NCBI RefSeq assembly: GCF_018223745.1
Contig: NZ_CP073653.1
Coordinates: 5,506,001 to 5,570,000 of the forward strand
Source: Clostridium beijerinckii
Lineage (GTDB): Bacteria > Bacillota > Clostridia > Clostridiales > Clostridiaceae
Length of the DNA: 64,000 nucleotides
Direction of reading: 5' to 3'
Of the stretch, positions 42,322-51,607 are shown in pieces. The number at the start of each line of letters is the position of its first letter. The stretch's first letter is position 1. Position numbers and translations under genes: made by a program. The notes under the pieces were generated by a model that did not search any database, was not told the origin of the DNA, and was given only the letters and a program-made list of their open reading frames with translations.

Positions 42322-43071
42322 TCATGACCTCCAATATATTGAATCTATTTCTTTAGTATATTTTCCATCTTCATCATAGACATACAATGGTGCTTCCCAC
42401 TTCAAATAGGCTCCCCCATCTCTTTGCCCTTCAATCAATACAATATTAGGAGCTTTTCCTACCTTAGGATGAATCATTTTTACTCTTTTAGGTTCTATTT
42501 TATATTTTCTCATTAAAATAAAAATATCCGCTAATCTTTCAGGTCTATGTATCATAAAGAGTCTTCCATTATCCTTTAATAAAATTCTTGCTGCTGAAAT
42601 CACATCTTCTAAATTACATAATATTTCATGCCTAGCTATAGCAAGCTTATCATTTGGATTTATAATTCCTGAATTGTTTAGTTTATAAGGTGGATTTACT
42701 GTCACTGCATCAAACTTATCAAGTGTCTTTAGATAATCTATATTTTTTAAATCTTCATTTATAAAACATACATTTCCTTCAAGCTCATTTAATTTTACGC
42801 TCCTTTTAGCCATATCTACCATATCTTCTTGAATTTCTAATCCATATACACACTCAGGCTTATATTTGCCATATATCAAAAATGGAATTATCCCAGTTCC
42901 TGTACATAAATCCATCACCTTATGTTTATTTTTTATATAAGCAAAATCAGATAATAAAACAGCATCTATACCAAATTTAAATCCCTCCTTCTTTTGAATT
43001 AAATTTAATCCCTTAAGTTGCAAATCATCTACTGTCTCATCATCTCTCACATATTGCAATTTATTATTCAT
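42322..43071 (-). CDS. tRNA1(Val) A37 N6-methyltransferase family (TrmN6/YabB)
   Basis: SAM-dependent methyltransferase of 249 residues. Motif I is MDLCTGTGIIPFLI and motif IV is NPPY (AVTVNPPYK), the signature of N6-adenine methylation. The N terminus QKKEGFKFGIDAVLLSDFA is typical of this family. It is cotranscribed with rsmI as in Bacillus yabB-yabC; the usual small GIY-YIG gene (yazA) between them is absent. Confidence 0.9.
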   Translation of the reverse strand: MNNKLQYVRDDETVDDLQLKGLNLIQKKEGFKFGIDAVLLSDFAYIKNKHKVMDLCTGTGIIPFLIYGKYKPECVYGLEIQEDMVDMAKRSVKLNELEGNVCFINEDLKNIDYLKTLDKFDAVTVNPPYKLNNSGIINPNDKLAIARHEILCNLEDVISAARILLKDNGRLFMIHRPERLADIFILMRKYKIEPKRVKMIHPKVGKAPNIVLIEGQRDGGAYLKWEAPLYVYDEDGKYTKEIDSIYWRS

Positions 43072-43193
43072 ATTATTCTTCCTTTACTTAACTTTACAAT
43101 ATTCTACTTTAAAATATCTAATATCAATATTTGTATATACCTAATCTCTAAAGTATATATTCCACATTATATCATACAAGTAAAATAAAAAAA

Positions 43194-43219
43194 GTCCTTC
43201 TGATCTTTTACAGAAGGAC
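43194..43219 (-). terminator. Terminator after the NlpC/P60 gene
   Basis: 9-bp stem GTCCTTCTG/CAGAAGGAC, 8-base loop, T7 on the minus strand. Confidence 0.85.
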
Positions 43220-43262
43220 AATAATTTGAAATCAGATATTAACAACTAATTTCTTATGTTAA

Positions 43263-44501
43263 CTACTTAAGAACTCTTCTTGCAGCATAAAAACTATAAA
43301 CTGGCGCAACTTTAACCACATCACCTGTTTGAGGTGCGTTAATCATTTGGCCATTACCAACATATATCCCAACGTGACCTGGATGAGTAAATACCAAATC
43401 TCCAGGTTGAAGCTGATCTTGGCTAACTGGTTGTCCAACTCCAATTTGAGAATAAGTTGTTCTTGTTATATCTACTCCTGCAGCATGCTCATAAACATAT
43501 TGAGTAAATCCTGAACAGTCAAAGCTTGCATCTCCAGTTGCACCCCATACATAAGGCTTTCCTAACTGTGCATATGCCTCATTTAGAATAGATTGAGCAT
43601 TTCCTGCTGATGGTGCAGCTACTCTTCCGCCTCCGCCTCTACTTGGCGTTGCCACTTTTACTTCAGCTGCTTTTTTATCTGCTACCATTGTTTTAGCCTT
43701 TTCAATTTTATCATTTATCTCTGAAGTAACGATCTCACTCTTAATTTGATTATCTCTAATATTTCTTAATTGATTAATTGCTCCTTGAAGATCAGTAGCT
43801 GAACTATTAGAGTTACCTATAACATCAAATTGAGATTTTACAAGTTCTCTTTCTAATTGTGATAAGTATTGTGAGTCAAATTTACTTTTTTCATCCTTAG
43901 CTTGACTTGATAAAGTTTCTGCTTCTTTTTTCTTTCCATCGAGTTCACTTAAGCTAACTTGTATTTCTTTATTAAGTTTATCTATTTCATCTTTCTTATC
44001 TTCTAGGGATTTTATTTTGTTATTTAATTCTTCCTTTTTACTTGTAACATCTTCTATGGCAGATTTGTCTTTTCCTATAATTTTACTAACTGCCTCTGCT
44101 CTAGAAAAGAAATCACTTGTTGATTCTGATTCAAGTATAAAATTCAAGTAACCAAATTCTAAATCACCTGACATGTACATAGCTTTAACTCTTTGTCCTA
44201 AAGCTAAATCTAATGTATTAATCTCTTTCTTATATTGTTCAATGTCTTTTGTACTACTATCAATAACTTTATTGATAGTTGTTATTTCTTTTTTATTCTT
44301 ATCTACTGTTAATTGTAGCGGCTCTATCTGCATATTTAAATCATCAATTTTATTCTGAATATCTGTTATCTTGCTTTCAATTTCTGCATATTTCTGTCTT
44401 GAATCACTCAACTGTTGATTATCTGGCGTCGCAAACGCTGGTATCGAGCTACCTACAACGATTACGGTTGCTAACATAATAGCTAGAATTCTACTCCTCA
44501 T
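43263..44501 (-). CDS. Secreted coiled-coil NlpC/P60 peptidoglycan hydrolase (PcsB-like)
   Basis: Signal peptide (residues 1-25, ending AFATPD), a long coiled coil (about 30-280, heptads rich in K, E, I) and a C-terminal NlpC/P60 domain (about 295-412). The catalytic cysteine is in DASFDCSGFTQYVY, the histidine in HPGHVGIYVG. PcsB/CwlO-type proteins of this layout are controlled by FtsEX, which is encoded at 23-24.8 kb; that link is inferred. Confidence 0.92.
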   Translation of the reverse strand: MRSRILAIMLATVIVVGSSIPAFATPDNQQLSDSRQKYAEIESKITDIQNKIDDLNMQIEPLQLTVDKNKKEITTINKVIDSSTKDIEQYKKEINTLDLALGQRVKAMYMSGDLEFGYLNFILESESTSDFFSRAEAVSKIIGKDKSAIEDVTSKKEELNNKIKSLEDKKDEIDKLNKEIQVSLSELDGKKKEAETLSSQAKDEKSKFDSQYLSQLERELVKSQFDVIGNSNSSATDLQGAINQLRNIRDNQIKSEIVTSEINDKIEKAKTMVADKKAAEVKVATPSRGGGGRVAAPSAGNAQSILNEAYAQLGKPYVWGATGDASFDCSGFTQYVYEHAAGVDITRTTYSQIGVGQPVSQDQLQPGDLVFTHPGHVGIYVGNGQMINAPQTGDVVKVAPVYSFYAARRVLK

Positions 44502-44804
44502 TAAATATCGGTTTTAAACCTTCCCTCCTCCATTAATCTATATTACTACATAATTATAACACCTTGGATAAGAATGAACAATTCATATATATAGCGAGAA
44601 TTTAGTTTATCCTACTATTATCTAAATATCGTCCGTATTCCCCACTTTTTCTAGCTTATTCTTTGTGATTCTTATTATAGCTTATATATAAAAATTTTCA
44701 TCAATAAACTTAACTTAACAATTCCAGCCTCCCTCATCACAAAATTATTTATTCTAATGACTATAATTAACTTTTTTCTGTATTAATTACATCTTCTAAA
44801 GTCC

Positions 44805-44833
44805 TTGACATAAGATTTACTTGAATATATAAT
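44805..44833 (+). promoter_or_regulatory. Promoter of tRNA-Pro
   Basis: Consensus TTGACA (44805-44810) and TATAAT (44828-44833) with a 17-base spacer, 10 bases before the tRNA. Confidence 0.9.
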
Positions 44834-44843
44834 TAATGTATAA

Positions 44844-44919
44844 CGGGGTGTGGCGCAGATGGGAGCGCGCGTGGTTTGGGACCATGAGGTCGCAGGTTCA
44901 ATCCCTGTCACCCCGACCA
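44844..44919 (+). tRNA. tRNA-Pro (anticodon TGG)
   Basis: 76 bases including encoded CCA. The acceptor stem CGGGGTG pairs with CACCCCG, the anticodon arm is CGTGG-TTTGGGA-CCATG (anticodon TGG) and the T loop is TTCAATC. It is alone, with its own promoter and terminator. Confidence 0.96.
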
Positions 44920-44940
44920 AATATATTATTAGACTAGTAT

Positions 44941-44969
44941 AACTTAAGGATTGATCCTTAAGTTTTTTT
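44941..44969 (+). terminator. Terminator of tRNA-Pro
   Basis: 11-bp stem AACTTAAGGAT/ATCCTTAAGTT with a 2-base loop by strict pairing and T7. Confidence 0.9.
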
Positions 44970-45161
44970 ATTTAGTAATTCATTAATTTATTAATCTATA
45001 ACATATATCGTATTACTAATTCTTCTAATTCTTATTCGTGTCTAATGCTTCAATTATAATATTTATTGACACTAAGGCGCACCAATAAAAGATTAAGTTT
45101 GGCACTAAACTATATCAATATCTATTCGTTTATATAAATAACAATTATTTGGAGGTGTAAA

Positions 45162-45806
45162 ATGCTAAGTAATATAAAAGGTGTAATTTTCGATTTAGAT
45201 GGAACTATTGTAGATTCCATGTGGGTATGGTCTCAGATCGACATAGATTATCTTAAAAAGAAAGGACATGCTGTACCTAATGACTTAAAAAACGATATTG
45301 AACACTTAAGTTTTTATCAGACAGCAGTATATTTTAAAAATAGATTTAAAATTGAAGATTCAGTAGATGAAATACTTAGTGATTGGCATCATGCAGCATT
45401 TCATCATTACGCTAATAATGTAAAACTCAAATCAGGTGTAAAAACTTTTTTAAAATATTTAAAAGATAATAAAATAAAAATTGCATTAGCGACTAGCAAT
45501 TCTATCCCACTGCTTGAGGCTTGTTTAAAAAACAATGGGGTTTATGACTATTTTGATTCAATCACTATTACTGATGAAGTCGCAAAAGGAAAAGATTGTC
45601 CTGACATATATTTATTAGCAGCAAAAAAGTTAAATATTAAACCTGAATACTGTTTAGTATTTGAGGATATACTCCCTGCTATGAAAAGTGCAAAAAAAGC
45701 AAATATGAGGGTGATCGGAATAAAAGATGATTTATGTTTAGAACCTATATCCGAAATTCTTAAGTATTGTGATAAATATATTTTTTCCTTTACTGAGCTT
45801 TTATAG
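45162..45806 (+). CDS. HAD-superfamily phosphatase (phosphoglucomutase-like)
   Basis: A 214-residue HAD hydrolase with motif I DLDGTIVDSMW, motif II LATSNS, the lysine in AKGKDCPDIY and motif IV EDI. A four-helix cap lies after motif I (subclass I). Substrate unknown; the fold covers sugar-phosphate phosphatases and beta-phosphoglucomutases. GGAGG site 8 bases before the ATG. No partner genes nearby. Confidence 0.9.
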   Translation: MLSNIKGVIFDLDGTIVDSMWVWSQIDIDYLKKKGHAVPNDLKNDIEHLSFYQTAVYFKNRFKIEDSVDEILSDWHHAAFHHYANNVKLKSGVKTFLKYLKDNKIKIALATSNSIPLLEACLKNNGVYDYFDSITITDEVAKGKDCPDIYLLAAKKLNIKPEYCLVFEDILPAMKSAKKANMRVIGIKDDLCLEPISEILKYCDKYIFSFTELL

Positions 45807-46028
45807 ATATTAGTTATTATAAATATTTGTTTTATCGCCTACATACGAATAATTAGATTACTAAAAATAATTCAACATTCTACAATGCAAATTTAAGACA
45901 AGCTTTTTCTCATGCTGTTAGTATATAAATCTGTAACGTAGGGATATCTGAATACATTTTTATAACATAAAATCATATTTGAATATTGTATTATATTCCA
46001 AAATAATAACATATGAACTTTAAAATAA

Positions 46029-46067
46029 AAAAATAAAGGTAATGTATCCATCATTACCTTTATTTTT
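46029..46067. terminator. Terminator after the parvulin gene
   Basis: 16-bp perfect stem (AAAAATAAAGGTAATG and its complement) with a 7-base loop, active in either direction; 29 bases past the minus-strand stop. Confidence 0.9.
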
Positions 46068-46096
46068 GAAACTATATTGCTATTAAATAGAAATTT

Positions 46097-46843
46097 TTAT
46101 TTTCTTTCAACTCCGTATTTAGCTTCTAATTCCTTCAATATTTGATCATATTTTTTATGTTGATTTTCTTTAATTAAATTATCTAATACACTGTCTTTAA
46201 CTTCTTCAAAACTTTTGATTGAGGCTTCATTTTTTGCATCTACTAACACTAAATGATACCCAAATTGAGTTTTAACCGGTTCAGTAACCTTTCCTATTTC
46301 TGATGTAAAAGCAGCTTCTTCAAATTCTGGAACCATCATACCTTTTGAGAATTCACCTAAATTTCCACCTTGTTGATTAGATGGGCATGTTGAATATTTC
46401 ATTGCAGCATCTCCGAATGAAATCTTGCCGCTTAAGATTTCTTCTCTTGCCTTATTTGCTTCCTCTTCAGTTTCTACTAGAATATGTCTAGCTGAAACTG
46501 TTGCAGGCTGACCAAAAGCTTCTTTATTATCTTCATAGTATTTCTTTACTTCTTCATCTGTTATTGTTACATCACTCAATACTTTATTTATTGCCATTGA
46601 AGTTATAACTTCCTTTGATATATTTTCCATGGCGTCTTTGTATTCTTGAGTCTTATCTAATTGTATTTCTTTTCCAAACTTATTCATTAATTCAAATGAA
46701 ATCAATTGTTCTACCAATTGTTTCTTCTTTTCTTCGCTTTGTAAAGCTCCTCTTTGCTCTTGTGGATATCTACTAATTATTGCATTTAAATCTTTTTCTG
46801 TTATTTCATATCCTGCTGCAACAGCTAACACTTTATTTTCCAT
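46097..46843 (-). CDS. Parvulin-type peptidyl-prolyl isomerase, apparently cytoplasmic
   Basis: A 248-residue foldase. A SurA/PrsA-like N-terminal chaperone region (residues 1-110) precedes a parvulin domain (about 112-205: SARHILVETEEEA, GGNLGEFSKGMMVPEFEEAAF, TQFGYHLVLV). Unlike PrsA it has no signal peptide or lipobox: the protein begins MENKVLAVAAGYEITEKD. A cytosolic location is inferred. AGGAG ribosome site. Confidence 0.9.
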   Translation of the reverse strand: MENKVLAVAAGYEITEKDLNAIISRYPQEQRGALQSEEKKKQLVEQLISFELMNKFGKEIQLDKTQEYKDAMENISKEVITSMAINKVLSDVTITDEEVKKYYEDNKEAFGQPATVSARHILVETEEEANKAREEILSGKISFGDAAMKYSTCPSNQQGGNLGEFSKGMMVPEFEEAAFTSEIGKVTEPVKTQFGYHLVLVDAKNEASIKSFEEVKDSVLDNLIKENQHKKYDQILKELEAKYGVERK

Positions 46844-47023
46844 GTGAATTCTCCTTTATAATCATTTTATATTATTTTTAACAGTTTGTTATATACACTT
46901 CATTTTAACAGTATCTACTACTTCTAACAATAATATAACTAAATAAATTTTAGATTTTTAATCAAAAATACATAGTATACATAAAACCACCATAAAATGT
47001 TATACTAATTTAGGGGTGATTTA

Positions 47024-47701
47024 ATGTCCGATATATTAAAAAATGATTGGAAAAATTATTTGCAGTCTGAATTCCAAAAAGATTATTATATTAATCTAAG
47101 AAAATTTTTAATAAATGAATATAACTCTAAGACCATTTATCCTAATATGTATGATCTCTTTAACGCCTTACATTTTACACCTTATAATAAAGTTAAAGTT
47201 GTTATATTAGGTCAAGATCCTTATCATGGACCTGGCCAAGCGCATGGATTGAGTTTTTCTGTTAATCCAGGTGTAAAAACTCCACCATCTTTAATTAATA
47301 TCTATAAGGAACTACATACTGATTTAGGTTGCTATATTCCAAACAATGGCTATTTAAGAAAGTGGGCTGATCAAGGAGTCTTATTGCTAAATACGGTACT
47401 TACAGTTAGAGCTGGAGAAGCTAATTCCCACAAAAATAAGGGATGGGAAGAATTCACAAATGAGGTTATTAAGGTGCTAAATAAAAAGGAAACACCTATA
47501 GTATTCATACTTTGGGGTAATAATGCTATTTCAAAGACTGACTTTATTACTAATCCTAAGCATCTTATAATAAAATCCGTTCATCCTAGTCCATTATCTG
47601 CATCAAGAGGCTTCTTCGGAAGTAAACCTTTTTCAAAAACAAACAATTTTCTAATTTCTACAAATCAAGAACCAATTGACTGGCAAATCGAAAATATATA
47701 A
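47024..47701 (+). CDS. ung: Uracil-DNA glycosylase
   Basis: Family 1 UDG that removes uracil from DNA. The 225 residues contain the catalytic [18 protein letters not shown] and the [14 protein letters not shown] leucine-loop motif. GGGGTG ribosome site. Monocistronic. Confidence 0.97.
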   Translation: MSDILKNDWKNYLQSEFQKDYYINLRKFLINEYNSKTIYPNMYDLFNALHFTPYNKVKVVILGQDPYHGPGQAHGLSFSVNPGVKTPPSLINIYKELHTDLGCYIPNNGYLRKWADQGVLLLNTVLTVRAGEANSHKNKGWEEFTNEVIKVLNKKETPIVFILWGNNAISKTDFITNPKHLIIKSVHPSPLSASRGFFGSKPFSKTNNFLISTNQEPIDWQIENI

Positions 47702-47846
47702 TTATTTAATTTACTTTCCCAATGCTTACATTCAAATTAAGCCTTTATATTATAAAGTAAATTAAATGTTTAAATATAGTTTTGCTAAACATTGTGCATA
47801 TGCTGGTGTATAATTGATTATACACTAATTTTGAGGAGGTTGTTTT

Positions 47847-48257
47847 GTGGATTATAAATTTGTTTATGATAATAAAGAATACGTACTAACAGATAATAAT
47901 TGCGATGGGATATTTTTTGAAGGCGAAAATGAGATTACAGGTCTTTCCTTAGATATAATATTGAATGCTCTAAATGAAGGAGAAGAAGTAAGTTTTTCAA
48001 CAGAATATTATGGCGATAAATGTGCATGTAATACTCAAGAGCAAATAAATAAATCTTATCGTTACTTAGAGTACCACTTTTACATATATACAAAGGATAA
48101 TGAATATGTAATAGATACTTTATGTAATGAATATAGGAATACATCTTTTAATAAACTTTTTGGTCTAGGAAAAATTGATGATAGCTATATAGTTAGTGTG
48201 ACTGTATGTCCTAACTGCGGTATCTACTCAATATATATAGATCAATGTACTGTTTAA
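47847..48257 (+). CDS. Conserved clostridial small protein with C-terminal CxxC
   Basis: A 136-residue acidic protein starting at GTG with a strong GAGGAGG site. Cysteines cluster as CAC (near residue 53), C101-like and CPNCGIYSIYIDQC at the end, suggesting metal binding or a disulphide. It may belong to DUF3785, but I cannot verify that. Function unknown; alone between ung and the 5S unit. Confidence 0.75.
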   Translation: MDYKFVYDNKEYVLTDNNCDGIFFEGENEITGLSLDIILNALNEGEEVSFSTEYYGDKCACNTQEQINKSYRYLEYHFYIYTKDNEYVIDTLCNEYRNTSFNKLFGLGKIDDSYIVSVTVCPNCGIYSIYIDQCTV

Positions 48258-48295
48258 GGAATTTCTATATAACTTCTTTACAAATAGTTAAGATT

Positions 48296-48339
48296 AAAAA
48301 AGATAACATTTAGAAATATAATTTAAATGTTATCTTTTT
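48296..48339. terminator. Terminator after the small CxxC gene
   Basis: 16-bp stem (AAAAAGATAACATTTA and complement), 11-base loop, T5 end; bidirectional. Confidence 0.92.
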
Positions 48340-48451
48340 AACGAATATAATTTATTTTTTATTCCTTTAAAATAGTAAACTAAGTTAATTAAACCATTCA
48401 AAAAAATTGTATACAAACTTTACTGAATTATAATTTTCTAAAGATATAGAA

Positions 48452-48479
48452 AAAAGCACTAACTTATGTTAGTGCTTTT
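48452..48479 (-). terminator. Terminator of the 5S/tRNA-Phe unit
   Basis: 12-bp stem AAAAGCACTAAC/GTTAGTGCTTTT with a 4-base loop; on the minus strand it ends in T6 directly after tRNA-Phe. Confidence 0.92.
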
Positions 48480-48480
48480 A

Positions 48481-48556
<76 letters not shown>

Positions 48557-48562
48557 ATATTA

Positions 48563-48679
48563 CCTGGCAACGTCTTACTCTTCCACACAGTCTCCCATGC
48601 AGTACCATCAGCGCTGTAGACCTTAACTTTCCTGTTCGGAATGGGAAGGAGTGTTACCTCTACGCCGTCATCACCAGAT
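48563..48679 (-). rRNA. 5S ribosomal RNA
   Basis: About 117 bases. On the minus strand it begins near TCTGGTGATGACGGC, includes the conserved CCATTCCGAACAGG segment (loop C region) and ends in GTTGCCAGG, which pairs with the 5' end. It is not linked to 16S or 23S genes in the window and has its own promoter. Confidence 0.96.
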
Positions 48680-48688
48680 ACAAGTAGT

Positions 48689-48717
48689 ATTATATCGAGT
48701 TATTTATATTATGTCAA
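48689..48717 (-). promoter_or_regulatory. Promoter of the 5S/tRNA-Phe unit
   Basis: Perfect TTGACA (48712-48717) and TATAAT (48689-48694) separated by 17 bases, about 10 bases before the 5S start. Confidence 0.93.
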
Positions 48718-48867
48718 CACATTTTTTATTTTTTTATTATAAATATTTTAAAATGCTTAATTCAGCGGGGTTTATATTTTATTTTTCTAATCAATTGTGC
48801 AATAATTAAATATACATGATAATGTGTTTTTAATACTTAAAATAAATTTTAATTTGGAGGTTTTTCT

Positions 48868-48960
48868 ATGAGCATTGAAAAGTTATCAGAAATATTAAAG
48901 AATAGTAATAATATAGTCTTTTTCGGCGGAGCTGGTATCAGTACTGATATACGAATATAA
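48868..48960 (+). pseudogene. Sirtuin gene, 5' fragment cut by the mobile element
   Basis: With a GGAGG site, the frame reads MSIEKLSEILKNSNNIVFFG then GAGIST, the NAD-binding start of a CobB-type deacylase. After 26 native codons it runs into element sequence and stops (DIRI, stop). The missing part continues in frame at 63,800 with TESNIPDFRGSNGLF. Hence one gene was split by integration. It could still be expressed as a 30-residue peptide. Confidence 0.93.
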
Positions 48961-48964
48961 ACCC
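48923..48964. other. attL
   Basis: Host half-site ending in GGTATCAGT, core AC (48943-48944), then the element half-site TGATATACGAATATAAACCC. The core position is inferred from the shared TAC at both junctions and the symmetry of the rebuilt attP. Confidence 0.8.
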
Positions 48965-48978
48965 ACTTTTTATAGTGT

Positions 48979-49007
48979 AAAAAAAATTACTCCAAGAACA
49001 GAGTAAT
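48979..49007 (-). terminator. Terminator of the recombinase gene
   Basis: 7-bp stem ATTACTC/GAGTAAT overlapping the recombinase stop, followed on the minus strand by T8. Confidence 0.8.
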
Positions 49008-50507
49008 GATAAGTTTATCACCGTCAAAAGTTATTTTTTCAACAACTTCTTGCAATAATAATTTTTTTTGTTTATCATCAGCTAATCCGTAAACATAATT
49101 AAAGCTTTTATATTGCTCAATTAATGCTCTATCAATAGAAATAGTTTTACTAATCTCAATATATTCAGCTTCTAGTGATTTAAGATTATCTGATAATGTT
49201 ACTATATCTTCTTTTGTTTTTGTAATCATATTAATCAATATATCCTTATCCATTGAACTTTCCCCAGAAAATATATTAATCAATTCCTTTTCCATATTAC
49301 TAATAGCTTTTCTTTTTTTATCTAGTTCCTTTTTATGGCTTTCTATAGATACTAGTATACTATTACTTGTACTACCTTGTTTTTCTTTTGCCTTTTTTTC
49401 TAATTCTTCAATAGACATGTTATTCATTAATTTCAGTACATTATTTTCTAATAGCTTATTATACTTTTTGCTTCCATAAGTCTTTGTAACATCTTTATAA
49501 AAATTTCTTCTACAATGTGAACATCTATAAGAATAGATAACATTTCCATACTTATCTTTCTTATTATCTAAGTGCAGCTTTCTTATTTCTTCATCACCAC
49601 ATCTATGCCATAATAATCCTTCAAATAAAGCATTAGTTCTATTGGTATACTTAACTTTATCTTTACTACTTGTACGCTTTTCAATGAGTTCTTGTACCTT
49701 ATTAAAAGTATTATCATCTAGTATTCTTAGTTCTTCTCTATATTCTTGAAATTTTAATGTTTCATTATTATATTTACGTTTTTTATTTGTTGGGTCTGTT
49801 GATACCTTTTGCCATTGATTATATCTTTTTAATCCTATATAAACAGTATCTTTTAATAAATCATGTACCATATGCTGACTAAATCTTTTTCCTCTTTTAG
49901 TTATATTTTTTTCTTGCAGATACTTAACCGTTTCATTTTTTCCACATTTTATATATAAATCAAAAATCAACTTAACTATCTCTGCTTCCTCTGGTATTAC
50001 AAACATTTTCTGATCTAGTACTCCATATCCAAAGTTAACTGGTCCACCCGCAAATAATCCCTTTTTATTAGTAGCTTCTTTACCATTTTTACTTCTTAAA
50101 CTTATTTTTTTACTTTCTTGTTGGGCCATCCAAAACTTGATACCATTTATTAATTCATCAGTATCATTACCACTATTCAACAATCCTTCTGTAACCGATA
50201 TAACTTTTACATTAGAATATGTCATACGTTTTATAAATTCTGCTCCCTCTGTAGTTCTTCCTATTCTATCGAGATTAAATATAATCAGTGTATCTAATTC
50301 ACCTAACAATGCCATTTCTTCTATTTGTTTTATAGCTTGTCTATCACTTAATTTGTTGCTATATCCACTTACGCCTTCTTCTGTAATCCACTGATCAACT
50401 AGAATATTATTTTTATCAATATATTCTCTTATAGCATTATTTTGGCTCTCAAAATCTTGTCTATTACTAGAAACACGATTAAGCACAATTATCTTCTTTA
50501 GTATCAT
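48987..50507 (-). CDS. Large serine recombinase (element integrase)
   Basis: Site-specific recombinase of 506 residues. The N-terminal resolvase domain has the nucleophile serine in VLNRVSSNRQD (about residue 13) and the LIIFNLDRIGRTTEG motif. A recombinase domain follows (NKKGLFAGGPVNFGYGV), then a zinc ribbon (RCGDE...RCSHCRRNF) and a long coiled coil (about 380-460). It lies 44 bases from attL and should catalyse insertion into the sirtuin gene. A separate directionality factor is not identified, though the small ORF upstream is a candidate. Confidence 0.95.
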   Translation of the reverse strand: MILKKIIVLNRVSSNRQDFESQNNAIREYIDKNNILVDQWITEEGVSGYSNKLSDRQAIKQIEEMALLGELDTLIIFNLDRIGRTTEGAEFIKRMTYSNVKVISVTEGLLNSGNDTDELINGIKFWMAQQESKKISLRSKNGKEATNKKGLFAGGPVNFGYGVLDQKMFVIPEEAEIVKLIFDLYIKCGKNETVKYLQEKNITKRGKRFSQHMVHDLLKDTVYIGLKRYNQWQKVSTDPTNKKRKYNNETLKFQEYREELRILDDNTFNKVQELIEKRTSSKDKVKYTNRTNALFEGLLWHRCGDEEIRKLHLDNKKDKYGNVIYSYRCSHCRRNFYKDVTKTYGSKKYNKLLENNVLKLMNNMSIEELEKKAKEKQGSTSNSILVSIESHKKELDKKRKAISNMEKELINIFSGESSMDKDILINMITKTKEDIVTLSDNLKSLEAEYIEISKTISIDRALIEQYKSFNYVYGLADDKQKKLLLQEVVEKITFDGDKLIITLFLE

Positions 50508-50634
50508 AATTAACTCCTTCTCTTAGATTTTGCTCCATTATATCATAAAGCAACCCAGCTAATGAGATTTTATCTATACGTTTATTGCTATATTCAACAA
50601 CTACTTCTATTTTTTTCTCTTCTTTTGTCTTCAT
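50479..50634 (-). CDS. Small protein overlapping the recombinase start
   Basis: A 51-residue ORF with an excellent AGGAGG site 7 bases before its ATG. It starts MKTKEEKKIEVVVEYSNKRI, has a short amphipathic helix (ISLAGLLYDIMEQNL) and ends 29 bases inside the recombinase gene. Function unknown; the coupled position suggests it regulates the integrase or acts as a directionality factor. It is too short for standard ORF cutoffs. Confidence 0.7.
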   Translation of the reverse strand: MKTKEEKKIEVVVEYSNKRIDKISLAGLLYDIMEQNLREGVNYDTKEDNCA

Positions 50635-50819
50635 ATTAGTTTCCTCCAAAAATTCAATTTTGAAGTTTTTAGCTAAAAATCTTCTTATTATTTTTTATGT
50701 TGATATTATATAATTGATATTTTTGAAGTAAACTTAAAAGGGACTAGAAATATAATCCAGTCCCTTGTAAAAATATATTTAATTATCTATAATAATAATT
50801 AGGATTTAAACATCTGCCA

Positions 50820-51263
50820 TCAAGTTAGTTGTCGAGGCTGCTTGGTGGCCTTTTGTATTATATGCTTCTTTTCACTAAATCTTATTTTGACCATATCAAA
50901 ATATCCTTTCTTGAACTCACCATCTTTTGTAATTTCCGAAAGAAAGTATAAATTTGATGTTTTCTCATTTGTCCCCTCTATATATTGCTGCACAATATAT
51001 ACCCCTTCCTTTTCTTCGAGCTTTTGCAATATACTTCTTATGGTTTTTGTGGTTGTCCCCATTTGTTTTGCCAATCTGCTTTGTGATGGATAAACCGTCT
51101 TTGATCCTATACCATACGTCCAGAGTAGCAGAAACAAAGTTTTTTCATTTGGCGTATATTGACTGTTTCTTATAAACTCTATAGGTACCTGAAGAAATAA
51201 ATCTTTGGGAGCAACAACTCCATTTGCTTGTCTTACGTATTCCATTAGTTCTTTTGTATTCAT
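50820..51263 (-). CDS. Helix-turn-helix protein (replication or regulatory type)
   Basis: 147 residues. The segment FIRNSQYTPNEKTLFLLLWTYG followed by VYPSQSRLAKQMGTTTKTIRSILQKLEEK is the HTH_36 winged-helix pattern common in phage and plasmid replication or conversion proteins. A basic tail (KKHIIQKATKQPRQ) may contact DNA. GAGG ribosome site. A perfect 17-bp palindrome lies about 84 bases upstream. No DnaD-type C-terminal domain. Confidence 0.75.
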   Translation of the reverse strand: MNTKELMEYVRQANGVVAPKDLFLQVPIEFIRNSQYTPNEKTLFLLLWTYGIGSKTVYPSQSRLAKQMGTTTKTIRSILQKLEEKEGVYIVQQYIEGTNEKTSNLYFLSEITKDGEFKKGYFDMVKIRFSEKKHIIQKATKQPRQLT

Positions 51264-51346
51264 ATTCTAACCTCGCTTTCATTATTAATCTCTATTAAAT
51301 TTTAACGTGAATTTTAATGAAAGTAAGCAAGTATTAATAAATCAGA

Positions 51347-51363
51347 TTGCAAATAATTTGCAA
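51347..51363. promoter_or_regulatory. Perfect 17-bp palindrome upstream of the HTH gene
   Basis: TTGCAAATAATTTGCAA is symmetric about a central A. A near-copy (20 of 22 bases over the extended unit) occurs at 62256-62277. Both are intergenic in the element, so a shared element-encoded regulator is likely. Confidence 0.6.
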
Positions 51364-51607
51364 ACAAGCATCTATTAATAATATGTTAGTAACAGGTTTA
51401 TAACTCATTCTATGTAAGGTAATAATTACTTAACCCTTAGTACATAAACTCCCTACCCCATGGGTAAAAACGACTTAACACCGTAGGGTAAAAGTTACCT
51501 AATAACTATATAAATTATAAAACTATATAAAATATATCTATATAAATAAAAAGATAGGAATTTCCCCCTATCTTCTCTATCCATTATATAGTATAAAATA
51601 TTTAATT

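Noticed and set aside
44941-44969. Attenuator for the HAD gene
   Set aside because: The hairpin directly follows tRNA-Pro and is a plain tRNA terminator, nearly 200 bases from the HAD gene.
48868-48960. Short peptide gene before the element
   Set aside because: Its first 26 codons match the start of a sirtuin, and the rest of that gene is at 63,800, so it is a fragment, not an independent gene.
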